A stretch of DNA of 64,000 bases, from positions 16,531,710-16,595,709 of the forward strand of contig NC_030853.1 in NCBI RefSeq assembly GCF_000208745.1, given 5' to 3'. This document shows positions 34,990 to 45,651 of this stretch, piece after piece. The translations under genes and the position numbers were made by a program. The stretch comes from Theobroma cacao (taxonomy: Eukaryota; Streptophyta; Magnoliopsida; Malvales; Malvaceae). Numbering within the stretch: position 1 is the first letter of the stretch; each line of letters opens with the position of its first letter. The notes below the pieces were generated by a model that saw only the letters and a list, made by a program, of their open reading frames with translations, was not told the origin of the DNA and ran no database searches.

Positions 34990-37900
34990 GAGAAGAAGAA
35001 GAAGAAGAAGAAGAAGAAGAATTAAAAGTTGAGCCTGGTGATGGAGAAAATGAACCTGTAAAGGAAGGCACTCAAGCAAAGAAAAAGATCCCAGAACCAG
35101 TACCAGAGCCCCCAAAGATGGTTCGAATGGCTAACCTATGTGTTGTAGGTGGTCATGCAGTAAATGGAGTTGCTGCGATACATAGCGAGATAGTAAAAGA
35201 CGAAGTGTTTAATGATTTTTTTAAGGTAAATGCAATTTATGAAATCTCTCGCTTTCTTAAATTACAAAAGCATGCAACTTAATGATAAAATTGAGTTTCT
35301 TCAGTTTGTTTCTACTTAGAGAAATGATCCTAACATTGATCTCTGTTCTCAAATTTTGGCAGTTGTGGCCTGAGAAATTTCAAAATAAAACAAATGGGGT
35401 CACACCAAGGAGATGGATCCGTTTCTGCAATCCATTTTTGAGTAAAATTATAACTAACTGGACAGGAACAGAAGATTGGGTTTTAAATACTGAAAAGTTG
35501 GCCGAACTTAGGAAGGTAGTCTGCCGTATCTGAGTTTTTTCCTTGTAAAACTTCTTGGAGAATCATATTTGTATGTTTCTGAACATATATTTGCAATATG
35601 CTCTTTGTCATGTGATAGAAGGTGAATTTATTTACACACTCTCTAAGGTTTGTGAATGACCAGTTTTGATATGAGTTGGCAAATTTTATTCGCAATAAAC
35701 TATCTATGTTGGACACACCTTTAAAAATGCTTATTTCACAAGAAAAACTGCCAGATTGCCTTTTATATCACCTTCTCCGAGCATGTCTTTCTGATTATTT
35801 CTTGTTCTATACAATCCTACATCTAATATTTCTTGTTATTTTCACTGTTTAGGCAGTTGCTTGTGAAATTAAAGCAGTGGTGTTATTTCACGTATGAGTT
35901 CTAGCCTCTAGGATTCTGATAGATGTGAAGCTGTTGTATCCGTGTCTTTTCTCTACAATGAGCAGTTTTTTTATAGTTAAATTTTAATGACTATAAATAT
36001 GTGAAAGCTTTTGGATCTTTTGGTTATTACTAAAGACCCTAATCAGTGTTGTGGGATATATTCATAGTTTGCAGATAATGAAGACCTTCAGACCCAGTGG
36101 AGGGCAGCAAAAAAGAGCAACAAGTTAAAGGTTGTGTCTTTCCTCAAAGAAAAAACAGGCTATCTAGTAAGCCCTGATGCAATGTTTGACATCCAGGTAT
36201 CTCTTGTGAACTCCACTTTTGTAAACTGTAATTAAAGAAGTGTACTTATCATCAGATGGAAAATGAAAGAAAAAGGTTTATAATGTTTAACTCAATAAAT
36301 GGGCTGCAGTCTGAAAAGTAAGAGCCTACGGATTTTTTTGAGAAGGGTATGCTACCAGATTCTCTTACCACCAGAACTCAATATTTTTAGCTCACATTGC
36401 AGAGCATGATACTGTCTGTTGTACAGTATTTGTATGTCATAAACATTATGAATATTTTTAGAGCTTTCTTACACTTGTTGGATGACATTAAGATCTGATT
36501 GGATGTTGATGCTCTGTTAAAGTATATTCTTATTAATTTCCCCTAGTCTTGTAAAGTGTGGAACTCATTCTTTTTTATATGCTATGCTGAATTTCAGGTG
36601 AAGCGCATCCACGAATACAAGCGTCAACTGCTGAATATTTTGGGAATTGTTTACCGGTACAAGATGATGAAAGAAATGAGTGCTTCAGAAAGAAAAGAAA
36701 AGTTTGTTCCACGTGTTTGTATATTTGGGGGAAAAGCATTTGCCACTTATGTGCAAGCCAAGAGAATTGTGAAATTTATCACTGATGTTGGAGCTACAGT
36801 TAATCATGATGCCGATATAGGTGATCTACTGAAGGTATGCCTTTATCGCAAGATATCATTAATGAATCTCACAGGGAGTTCTTCCCCAAAATGAAAAAAA
36901 GGAAAAACAAGAAATGGAAGAAAGGCCCTCAAAAAGTGTCATCTGTTGTAGTGTTAATTTTTATTGAGGCGTAGTGTTAATGCTTTTTAATGACTTGTGG
37001 CACATTATTTTTTTCTAATGAGGTGTTGGCCTGTCATATTGTGCCTTCTAGCCTTTTTGGTTTGCTTGTCTTTCATTAAACATACATATATCCCCAATTC
37101 AAGTAACTCATTTGGCCAATAATTTAATGCCCTTCCAGTCTGTGAGTTGCATAATTTAGGATTTTCCTGGACCTATGCTTTTTAGTTCGCTGTCTGGGCA
37201 CAAATGGGATCTGATACAACCAAGATTTGGAAAAATAACTGCAGTCTGAGATGAAGTATGAATTTCTGTTTAAAACAAAGAAGTAAATTTTGAATAAATC
37301 AGTGTAGGCATATAAGGGTAACAAATGCTAGTCAGCTTGTGCAATTTGATTGAGAAGCATGCATGAATTGTTGGTTGATTGGTGCAGCTGTTATCCTTGG
37401 TGATCAAAGAGTTATCTCTGTTCTTTTTGTGTGTGCGGTGGTCTGCTGGCTTCACTGTCCCCAAACCCTCAAGTGAATAAAATACGACAAACCTAAAGTG
37501 TCTGTATCTGATTCTATTATGTTTCTGCCATGTTTGGATTCAAAAAGGAAAAGATCTTTTTTTATTTCCTGCTGTGAATTTGCTGTATTAATAATTTACT
37601 CAATTTCATTGATATTACTTATCAGATGTAATGGCTTATTATGTTCCGATTTTAGGTTGTTTTTGTTCCTGACTACAATGTGAGTGTGGCTGAATTGCTT
37701 ATCCCTGCAAGTGAGCTCTCACAACATATCAGGTATTTCACTTTTATTCATTGTCTGGATAATTCTTGGTTACACAATTTTTGTTTTGCTTAAATGGTAA
37801 ACAAGATGCAGAAGCAGGAAATGGTTCCTAGCTTACACTACAACTCCTATTTGGAGGACATCATCTGCTTTATAGCTTGGGAAAGCTTAGGCTCAATCTG

Positions 37901-39172
37901 CTTGATGGAGTATCATGCTTTATATATCCTGTATTAACTTGCCTCGACTTCAGTGCATGAAGCTTAATTCGAGCTGAGCCTGGTGGTGGTTCTGACTTAA
38001 AATGAATCCTACCTTTTCTCTAATTTACAATGAACTCAATATGTGCCTTTTCTAGGAGGCTTGTATTGCAAATTGCATAGCTGCGTAGACACTGGAGCAT
38101 CTGAACCTCCCTCTGTTTTTTCCTGTTGGTTTCTCTTTAATGTATGCAGTACTGCTGGGATGGAGGCAAGTGGAACTAGCAATATGAAGTTTGCAATGAA
38201 TGGCTGTATACTGATTGGGACCTTGGATGGTGCCAATGTTGAAATACGGGAAGAGGTTGGAGAAGACAACTTTTTCCTCTTCGGGGCTGAAGCTCATGAG
38301 ATTGCAGGGCTTAGGAAGGAAAGAGCTGAGGGGAAGGTATGCTTGCATGGCTGGATTATTCGGTGTCCTATTGTGTTTTGATTCCTTATCTCTGGCCCTT
38401 TCTGTTAAGAAAGATGTTGTCATGATCTTAAGATATTTATTCAGTGGATAGATATTAAACAAAAGCATAGAAATATATTTAGTGGAAATTATCATGATTT
38501 CTCCTTTAGTTATGTCTCTTCATTGACCTAGCTGACATCTTACCACAGTTTGTTCCGGATCCTCGCTTTGAAGAAGTTAAGGAGTTTGTTAGAAGTGGTG
38601 TCTTTGGTCCTTACAACTATGACGAACTGATTGGATCATTGGAAGGAAATGAAGGTTTTGGTTGTGCAGACTATTTTCTGGTTGGCAAGGACTTCCCTAG
38701 TTATATAGAATGCCAAGAGAAGGTTGATGAGGCATACAGAGACCAACAAGTGAGTGACTCTTTTGTTTTTTTTTTTTGCATACCTTTATGTTTCACATAC
38801 TTGCATGTTTCCATCAAGAGCAAGAACTACTGCATATGTTTTTGAACTGGTATTGTAATTGCCGTATTTTTACATGGTTTTACAGTATCCCTTTTGGATA
38901 TTCAATTTGATGCATATGATTCAGTTACAAACTAAAAAGTTTCTCAAAACTGTCCTGCCTTTTCTTTCATACATCTCTTCACAATTTTCTCACCTGTGCA
39001 TGCACAAGTATGTTTATTCATCTGTTCCTCATGTTTGTGAATGTGGTTGTGGCAGAGATGGACAAGAATGTCAATCTTGAACACTGCAGGTTCCTCCATG
39101 TTCAGCAGTGACAGAACAATTCATGAATATGCACAGGAGATATGGAACATAAAACCTGTCGAATTACCATAA
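30168..39172 (+). CDS. PHS1: Plastidial alpha-1,4-glucan phosphorylase, L isozyme
   Basis: Fifteen exons join in frame: 30168-30426, 31670-31908, 31994-32095, 32610-32786, 32952-33227, 33766-34037, 34547-34664, 34755-35225, 35363-35515, 36068-36196, 36598-36834, 37656-37732, 38150-38336, 38549-38749 and 39056-39172. They encode 1004 residues. The first 60 or so residues are Ser/Arg-rich with few acids, fitting a plastid transit peptide. The GT35 core shows [43 protein letters not shown] and [13 protein letters not shown], where Lys850 should carry pyridoxal phosphate. Exon 8 holds the acidic insertion typical of the L form (about 530-590), which is absent from cytosolic phosphorylase. The enzyme reversibly transfers glucose between alpha-glucan ends and glucose-1-phosphate in the plastid and acts in starch synthesis and turnover. 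Length slightly exceeds the usual 960-980, mainly from the enlarged insert. All key residues are intact. Confidence 0.96.
34950..35021 (+). repeat. Coding trinucleotide microsatellites (GAT)12 and (GAA)10 in PHS1
   Basis: Twelve perfect GAT codons (34950-34985) and ten perfect GAA codons (34992-35021) are separated by GGAGGA. They encode Asp12-Gly2-Glu10 within the acidic insert of the plastidial phosphorylase, at about residues 547-570. Perfect codon repeats imply replication slippage, so the length is likely to vary among alleles without shifting the frame. Confidence 0.95.
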
Positions 39173-40081
39173 ATTGCCGAGACTTTATACCAAGGGAGTT
39201 GCCCTTTGCTGTAAGCCCGAAATAGCTGTTCCTTTGTTGTCACATTATCATATTATCTTTCCCATGTAAAGAAAAATGCCAGAATAAGAGTAACATTAAT
39301 GTTAAAAATGTGATAATAATAATAAAAAAAGTTGTGTTAGTGTACTGTTATGACAGTAGCTAAACTCATTTACTGTGTCTAGTTGTTTCGTGGCTAATCA
39401 ACTGTCATGATTGAGAAATGGTCCATTATCTCTAGCCAAGACTTTGAAGTGGATCTTCACCTTAAGTATCCTTGAAATTTTGCATGGTTTCTCTTAGAAT
39501 GTTGAACTTGTTTTCTTGAAATTCTGGCATCTGAAGATCAGTTATTGGATTTTGAAACAATCGCTTCCTACCATAATGCCATATAATGTACTCTGCTGTA
39601 GCCAACAATGGTTGGAATCAGAAAATTTGCCCAGAATCCAGAGATGTTGTTCGCAGGGCCTTGTGTCTCTATGTGAAGACCCTGTTTTAAGGAAAACAGA
39701 TTTGATACATGGCCGTCAGGAATGCAACATCCAAACATCTCAAGCCCTACAACATCGAAATAACAGTGATGTAGCATAAGGTAAGTAATTCATTCCTCAA
39801 AGCAGCATTACAAAGATATCGCATCAAGATATTCCCGCAGCATGCTCAATGAATTGTCATTCTATTAAGAATGAATAAAAATTTTATACAGTAGTATGAG
39901 AATCAATTGTGTAGGCAACAGTTATCTACTGTGAAAATTAGCAAGACTAGTTACATCAACATGAAAACACTATAAAGAAAACTAGTTAAGTTCAATGCCA
40001 GTAGACTTTAAAAGTTAATGTTGTGTGAAACAGTTTGTTTCATGAGGAAATTAAGTTTTGGGCTTTTCCAACCTCTCATCA
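39173..40081. other. 3'UTR of PHS1 and short convergent spacer
   Basis: It follows the PHS1 stop, and an AATAATAATAAAAAA tract near 39315 could guide polyadenylation. A coding-like island occurs at about 39600-39690 on the plus strand (GWNQKICPESRDVVRRA) but ends at a stop without a clear splice partner. I do not call it. Both neighbouring genes end towards this stretch. Confidence 0.35.
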
Positions 40082-40992
40082 CTAGACTTTAAAATTTAGA
40101 CAGTAGGCAGCAGCCACACCAGGTGCACTTGCATGTTTCTTCACCCTAGGAGCATGCTTTTGTCCTGCAAGATTATGGCTAAAGACTGTCTCAGTATTAC
40201 ATACCACATTGCATATACGCAGATTGTACAATCTTTGTAGTTTTCTTCGGGCGCTTCTTCCAGTTTCTATTCCCTTGAGATTGAGCTTTTTAGGGTTTGC
40301 CCATAGTGTGGAGCTTGGATTTGCAATTGCCACCTGTGGTATCCCATTGGAACTGATAGTGATGCCCTGCACATATGTACAAGAGATTAATTTCTGAACC
40401 ACCTACTATGCATGCAAAGTTGCATTCAAATATAACTTTCATTCCTCAGATTCTTCTCTTTTACGCTTCAGCATGTTCAGTTTTTCCATTGGGCAAGCAA
40501 ACCAAATCATTTATACAAGACAGTAAGTTGAACCCATCCTACCGACCCTCAATTGGAAAGTGCCTACTCACCAAAAGATATGGAAAAGCACAAACAGAAG
40601 CAACAAAATCTGTTGCCTCTGAAATTCAACATAACCCACAAAATTCAACACAGGGGTTCTAGTCAAACTTATGCCAGATTTTAATAGCTTAAGACAACAA
40701 AATGATTAAACCAATGCCAATTTTGGAAATGATGTGGTTCAAATAAGAAAAACACCCCTATGCCCAATCCAAACTTGCTTTCCATTCATTGTTTGGGTTA
40801 AAAGTTTTAAGGCAGGCCAGGAAGACCGACATGACAAGAAATGGTTGGTTTGACAACGAAAAACTCCTCGGACGCTGAAGTTTTCTCCCGTATCACACAT
40901 GGAGACACACAACATATGCACACTTCATTATTCACAGATCTCCTAACCTTTTCATCCAGCAACGCAACAGGTGCAGGTGTCAGCACACAATA
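40082..40992 (-). CDS. Unrecognised spliced gene, 3' exons
   Basis: Minus-strand exons 40948-40992, 40572-40616 and 40205/40219-40366, plus a terminal 40082-40164, join at GT/AG sites. The first two are 45 bases each and phase 0. In order they read YCVLTPAPVALLDEK, ATDFVASVCAFPYLL, GITISSNGIPQVAIANPSS, WANPKKLNLKGIETGRSARR, KLQRLYNL and, after the last junction, KHAPRVKKHASAPG, to a TAG at 40082. The 54 bases at 40165-40218 can be read through without a stop or removed as a very small intron in frame. The C-terminal half is strongly basic, which suggests nucleic-acid binding. I do not know the family. Arabidopsis At3g29330, next to PHS1 and described (from memory) as zinc finger RNA-binding-like, is a positional candidate. 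The 5' end may lie beyond the MITE to the right. Confidence 0.5.
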
Positions 40993-41707
40993 CTTTGGAG
41001 CATAAAGAACGGAAGTTATAGATGATGTTTAAAGTGGTTCATAAACTGAAACTCTTTTACAGGGACAAAGAAGAAAACCCATCATGGGTTCATACTCGAG
41101 AAAAATAAGTAAATTATTTGAGTATTTGATTCATTAATTGATATATAATTTTTATTTTTTATTAATATATGATTTCTATCTTAAAAATAAAATTTAAATT
41201 TTTTTTCAATTAAAAAAATATATACATATATAATTGCACTTATAAGTACATGTCTTTTAAATCTTACTAATTCAACAAGTTTTGGTTCAAACTTTCAACC
41301 CAAACTCTTCCTGATACCACCAACACAACTCAGCTCGGTTGGATCATTTACTTTTCTTCAGTTTCTAAATATACCAAACATTTTCTAATTTTATTCCTCG
41401 GCAAACAAATAAAGATTTATCCTTCATTCTAATTATGAACAAGTCTAGTTTCTGTCACTTTGCTACACATTCGACGGACCAGCTTAATTCCACACACAAT
41501 GTTCTCATATTAAAAGATTTTCAACAACCAACTTCACCAAATAATCCAAATTTGCTAGAAAACCAAAAAAAAAATTACCTTAAGAGTTCAAACCATTTCA
41601 TACCAAGAACCAAAACTTTGCAAAAAAATAAAAAAAAATAATTTGTAGAAGAAAAAAAAAACTTAAAGTTCCAGAACAGGTGGCAGGGTCAACTCCAAAT
41701 AGCCTAA
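40993..41707. other. AT-rich spacer, or intron of the unrecognised gene
   Basis: No coding signal was found on either strand. There are poly-A and poly-T tracts (41158-41220, 41560-41665). If the coding-looking blocks on both sides of the MITE belong to one gene, this would be part of a large intron. Confidence 0.3.
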
Positions 41708-42318
41708 TGGCACGTTTGGTACGGGAAATAGCTATGCTATTCCTCCTCTATTCCCGATCATTTCTTATTCCTTCTTTTGGTACCAAATTGAAATACGAAA
41801 TAGCAATTCCGCAGGAATAAAAATTCTGTCAAATAGATTAAAAGTCAGTAAAATTTTTTAATGAGTCATAATAAAAATAAAAATAAAAATTATTAATATT
41901 TAATTAAATAATATCTTTTTANNNNNNNNNNNNNNNNNNNNNNNNNNNNNNNNNNNNNNNNNNNNNNNNNNNNNNNNNNNNNNNNNNNNNNNNNNNNNNN
42001 NNNNNNNNNNNNNNNNNNNNNNNNNNNNNNNNNNNNNNNNNNNNNNNNNNNNNNNNNNNNNNNATTATATATATATTAATATTAATAAAATAAAATAAAA
42101 AATAATTATATATAATAAAGGGTATTTTTATCTTTTTATTTTCTATTCTTTTTTATTCCAAAGCTATTGTTACCAACCAAACACTGTAATAAGTCATAAT
42201 AATTATTCATACTCTATTCCATTCATCATACCAAACTACATAAATACTCATTCTATTCTATTCTCACGTAATAATTATTCTATTCTATTCCTATCTATTC
42301 CGCGAACCAAACGTACTG
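41708..42318. mobile_element. Tourist-like (PIF/Harbinger-type) MITE with an assembly gap inside
   Basis: The left end TGGCACGTTTGGTACGGGAA and the inverse of the right end CAGTACGTTTGGTTCGCGGA share ACGTTTGGT and most following bases, so they form imperfect terminal inverted repeats. TAA flanks both sides (41705-41707 and 42319-42321), the 3-bp duplication expected for PIF/Harbinger insertions. The inside is AT-rich with repeated CTATTCC and TATTCT motifs near both ends and no open reading frame, so it is non-autonomous. It contains the 142-base N run, and its true length is therefore unknown. Confidence 0.72.
41922..42063. other. Assembly gap (142 N)
   Basis: A run of undetermined bases in the centre of the MITE, flanked by low-complexity A/T sequence on both sides. 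Such a place commonly breaks short-read assembly. Confidence 0.98.
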
Positions 42319-42387
42319 TAATAGCTTTTTAAGTGCCCACTAATGGGCATCATTGGGAATTGAATACTACCCTGAAGAAACATCAAC

Positions 42388-42795
42388 CGTCAGGTTTCGA
42401 TCAAAAGGCAAAGAACCATGGGCATCAAAGGAACAAATCCCCTGAGTGTATGAGCTTAAGGAAGCAAAAGAATCAACCTCAGGTGGCCTCAAGACTGGTT
42501 CAAGGGAGGATAAATCATGGGTTTTAGGGTTAGGGTTTTGAGAATAATACTGGAAAATGAAATACAAATTTTTCTTTTTCAAAAAATTGGATTTATGAAG
42601 TGATAAATAGTTAATACCCAAATTTGCCCAGTGAAAATTCAAATGTATTGAGCAAGGTGTGTGAAATGGATCCTTCAAATTGAGATTCTATGTTGGTAAT
42701 AAAGCAGAAGCAACTGAAGGAATATTGCTATGTTTTGCTACATCCCAGTGTAATGATAAGGCAGTTCCAGGGTCGTCACTTGTAAGAGAATTCAT
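42388..42795 (-). pseudogene. Coding-like block with in-frame TAG; possible 5' part of the unrecognised gene
   Basis: On the minus strand an ATG at 42795 opens a protein-like frame (MNSLTSDDPGTALSLHWDV, then KHSNIPSVASALLPT). It meets TAG at 42688-42690 and then stays open in the same frame through NLNLKDPFHTPCSIHLNF, YYSQNPNPKTHDLSSLEP and RPPEVDSFASLSSYTQG. An acceptor (TTTTCCAG) before 42549 and a donor (ACG/GTTGAT) after 42388 would make a 162-base phase-0 exon. That exon could splice across the MITE to the phase-0 exons at 40992 and beyond. The TAG is either removed with an intron or is a real lesion. An upstream fragment at 42909-42939, flanked by splice signals, encodes CIPCKIFQ. The family is not recognised. 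Confidence 0.35.
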
Positions 42796-44046
42796 TCCAG
42801 TTTTTTACTGTTATGCATGGAGGTAAAAAGACCATCAGGTCTGGCTAGCTGCATTTGGATTCTGGCTAAAATGTTGGAAATAACACCATACTGGGTTGTG
42901 TTTTTTACCTTGGAAAATTTTGCAGGGTATGCACATGGCCTGACCAAGTAATTCAGTGGTAGCATACATAATCATGAGGTTCACATCATCCTTTTTCTAA
43001 TCAGACACATTTGATCTCCAGATTTGATTCCCTCTTCTTCCATTCTTTCTGTCATATGCAACACTGAGAATACTGCACAACTTAGGTTACCTTGAACGGA
43101 CCCAAGTGAAAAAGCTAGCCCTTTTGTTTCAGACACAAACTGGTGGGTTTTTCAACCCAGCTTGGTTCAGATTCAAGCAGCCTGATTATGTGCGGCGGTC
43201 TAGTTCAGTCTGTAAGTGTCCATGTTGGTTTCAGGATCCGGGCTTAATCATTTTTCACATGTTTAGGTGAATTTGTGCCAATGAACCTTTCCAACTTTTA
43301 CCTTTCCTAGCACACAGTCAAAACCAAGAGACAAGAGTGAGGGACCGGCTTGGTAAGCAGGGTGTTCTGCTTTGGTCAAGTACAGTTAAAAGCTACAGCA
43401 GGTCCAGTTTGACTCAAAGTTTGGAATTTTTAGTTTCACTTGTTTGCCACTCCAGTTACGAAACTAGTTTCTAACCCGAGGTTGATTTCGTTTCCTAAGA
43501 GCTAAAGGCAAATGGCTATTTGCTTTGCAGCCGGGCTAAGACAGAGGAGCAATCCATATTTTTTTTTTAAATATTAATCTCATCAAACAATATATATAAA
43601 ATTTTGTCATGTTAGGTGGCTAACAAGTGAAATTGCTTTCATTTCATGTTTTGTACATCCAACAGGCTACTGAGATCTGTACAACAGGTAAACAAAATCT
43701 AAATTTCTTCTATTCTTCAATATATGAGACAGAAAAATGACAGACCAAAAAATGACAACGTTCAATCAAGATATAGGCTAATGTTTCTGCTAACCAACTC
43801 CTTCTGAGTCAAAAGGGTGAAAAGAAAAATCCTATCACAGGATCGGAACCTCAAAGAAAAGCATCAATGAACTTCGCCATACCAAGAATCAGTTAAAAGA
43901 CGTAAGCTACATGTGACTGAGTGCGTGCCAGTTTACGCTAGGGGCACAAAGGTCCGGTCTCCAACATGAATTACCATTGGAACTGGAAGAAAAGCCACCA
44001 CTGTCCGTACACTCTGGGAAATTTGAAGAACTGGTTTCACCTTTCA
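42796..44046. other. Spacer downstream of the C2H2 gene
   Basis: Apart from the small CIPCKIFQ fragment at 42909-42939 (minus), nothing is supported as coding. The right-hand part, about 43650-44046, follows the stop of the leftward C2H2 gene and is probably its 3'UTR. Confidence 0.35.
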
Positions 44047-45651
44047 TCAGTTAGCAACTAGACTGACAAGAGGCTCACTCTTGCAGTCACTTCCAACCCG
44101 ACATGACTTGAATCCAACATCACCATTAGCCTCTTCATTGTGTATAGCAGGGAGATTAAGATCAAGTACATCAGAGATAAAGCCTATTTGCATTGGAGGC
44201 TGTTTGTCTCTGGTTTCAGACTCTTTCAAGATATGAGACCTCTTGTGACCACCCAAAGCTTGCCCTGATGCAAAAACCTTAAAGCAGATTCCGCACTTGT
44301 GCACCTTACACCTACTTGTTCCATTACTTGTCACCCCATTTATTTCCTGCTCGACTGAATTCTCAACATTCTCAACCCTCAGAAATTTGGGACTAGCCTC
44401 AGTTTTAGGAGAACTGCTACTCTGGGTGTTTTTCTCACAATTCTCAATCTGCTCTATAGCACAGCTGTTACTCTTTCTGTGGAATGTTTGGTGACCACCA
44501 AGGGCTTGATGAGATTTGAAAGTCTTGTCGCAGATCCTGCACTTGTATCTGTTCTTTTTCTTGGAATCATCAGACATTTCAGAATTCAATGGAGTACATA
44601 TTTGCTTGTTCGAAGAATTTCCTCCTGGTTCAGCGTCACAAGCATCAAACATGGCGTCTTTGCAAGAACTCAACTTTGTGGATCCCAAACCAGCTAAATC
44701 CAATCCTTCCATCAAATCCTGCCCTGATTCTACTTCAATAGACCTGAAGGTCATTTTTTCACCTGAATTTCTTTCCTCAATTTCTGTAGCATACAATTCA
44801 AATCCAGATTCATCTTCCACCGTAGACACCCTGAATTCAACATCCCTGCAGAACATGTCATTGGGAGCTTCTGATCCAATCTTTTCTTCCTTATCAGTCA
44901 CAATCCCAGAATCCAATTCTTTACATTCACTTATTTTCTTCTCATAGAAAACATTCATAGAAACTGAAACATCGGGATTAGACTTATCCACTCTTGGTTT
45001 CTTCATCTGGAAAGACTCATCGCCATCACCAAAAGGAATCCCAATTTCGTTCTGTATAATTTCTTTACTTTGATGAAAAGATTTAATCACAGAATTATCA
45101 GAAGACTCCCTAGAAGAATTGAATTCACTCCAATTCCTTACACCCCAAGACAGCATTATCAAGCATAACGCAACATCTTCCACTTCTTGATCAATTTCAA
45201 ATACATCAGAAGATTCATTCAAGCTAGAAGGTGAAGAATTTGGCGCATTACTGTACCTCATTCTTTTTGATCTCTTTTTCCTCACTGTTATGCTCTCCAA
45301 GACCAGGTCTTGCCTTGGACCACCAGGCCCTGGTTCACCTGAGACCCTAAGCTTCACAGGGTGTAACCTCATATGAGCAGTAAGACCCTTCAAAGACTGA
45401 AACTTCCTGCCACATTCTTGACAGTTAACTCTTTTCCTTTCTCTCCCAGAATGGTGCCTCATATGACCAAACAAAGCTTTCATTGACTCAAAATCTTTGC
45501 CACAAACTTTGCATTGAAACTTCAGCATTGAACTAGAACTACCATCAGTAAAGCTTAAGGATTTCCAGGATTTCTTGGGGTTATCCCTCAAGCCATAACC
45601 TTGAAAATCCATATTCTCCTTTGCCTTTCCTTTACCTGAATTCTTTTCCAT
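44047..45651 (-). CDS. C2H2 zinc-finger repressor with four fingers and EAR motif (ZAT-type)
   Basis: An intronless 534-residue CDS. Fingers: C47-H67 (CKVCGKDFESMKALFGHMRHH), C77-H97 (CQECGRKFQSLKGLTAHMRLH without its last residue in the core), C371-H391 and C453-H473. The last two carry the plant-specific QALGGH helix; the first two carry the variants KALFGH and KGLTAH. An EAR repression motif LDLNL lies at 496-500. A basic stretch, VRKKRSKRMRY (about 123-133), may be a nuclear signal. The long middle is acidic and Ser-rich. Family knowledge: such C1-class proteins bind DNA through separated fingers and recruit TOPLESS-type corepressors, often in stress or developmental responses. A C2H2 gene sits between GAUT/PHS1 and UGD in several Arabidopsis segments (At5g15480, At3g29340), so this is probably their orthologue. 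The exact target genes are unknown. Confidence 0.92.
   Translation of the reverse strand: MEKNSGKGKAKENMDFQGYGLRDNPKKSWKSLSFTDGSSSSMLKFQCKVCGKDFESMKALFGHMRHHSGRERKRVNCQECGRKFQSLKGLTAHMRLHPVKLRVSGEPGPGGPRQDLVLESITVRKKRSKRMRYSNAPNSSPSSLNESSDVFEIDQEVEDVALCLIMLSWGVRNWSEFNSSRESSDNSVIKSFHQSKEIIQNEIGIPFGDGDESFQMKKPRVDKSNPDVSVSMNVFYEKKISECKELDSGIVTDKEEKIGSEAPNDMFCRDVEFRVSTVEDESGFELYATEIEERNSGEKMTFRSIEVESGQDLMEGLDLAGLGSTKLSSCKDAMFDACDAEPGGNSSNKQICTPLNSEMSDDSKKKNRYKCRICDKTFKSHQALGGHQTFHRKSNSCAIEQIENCEKNTQSSSSPKTEASPKFLRVENVENSVEQEINGVTSNGTSRCKVHKCGICFKVFASGQALGGHKRSHILKESETRDKQPPMQIGFISDVLDLNLPAIHNEEANGDVGFKSCRVGSDCKSEPLVSLVAN

Noticed and set aside
34760..35115. Poly-Ser, poly-Met and poly-His frames in PHS1 exon 8
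   Set aside because: These are other-frame and antisense readings of the GAT and GAA repeats. The Asp/Glu frame joins the phosphorylase exons.
42521..42540. Interstitial telomere array
   Set aside because: It contains only two to three imperfect units and fits a coding-like exon.
42941..43055. tRNA- or SINE-like segment (TTCAGTGGTAGCAT, then GATTTGATTCCC)
   Set aside because: The A-box-like and B-box-like motifs are about 65 bases apart and no cloverleaf stems could be drawn. It is probably chance.
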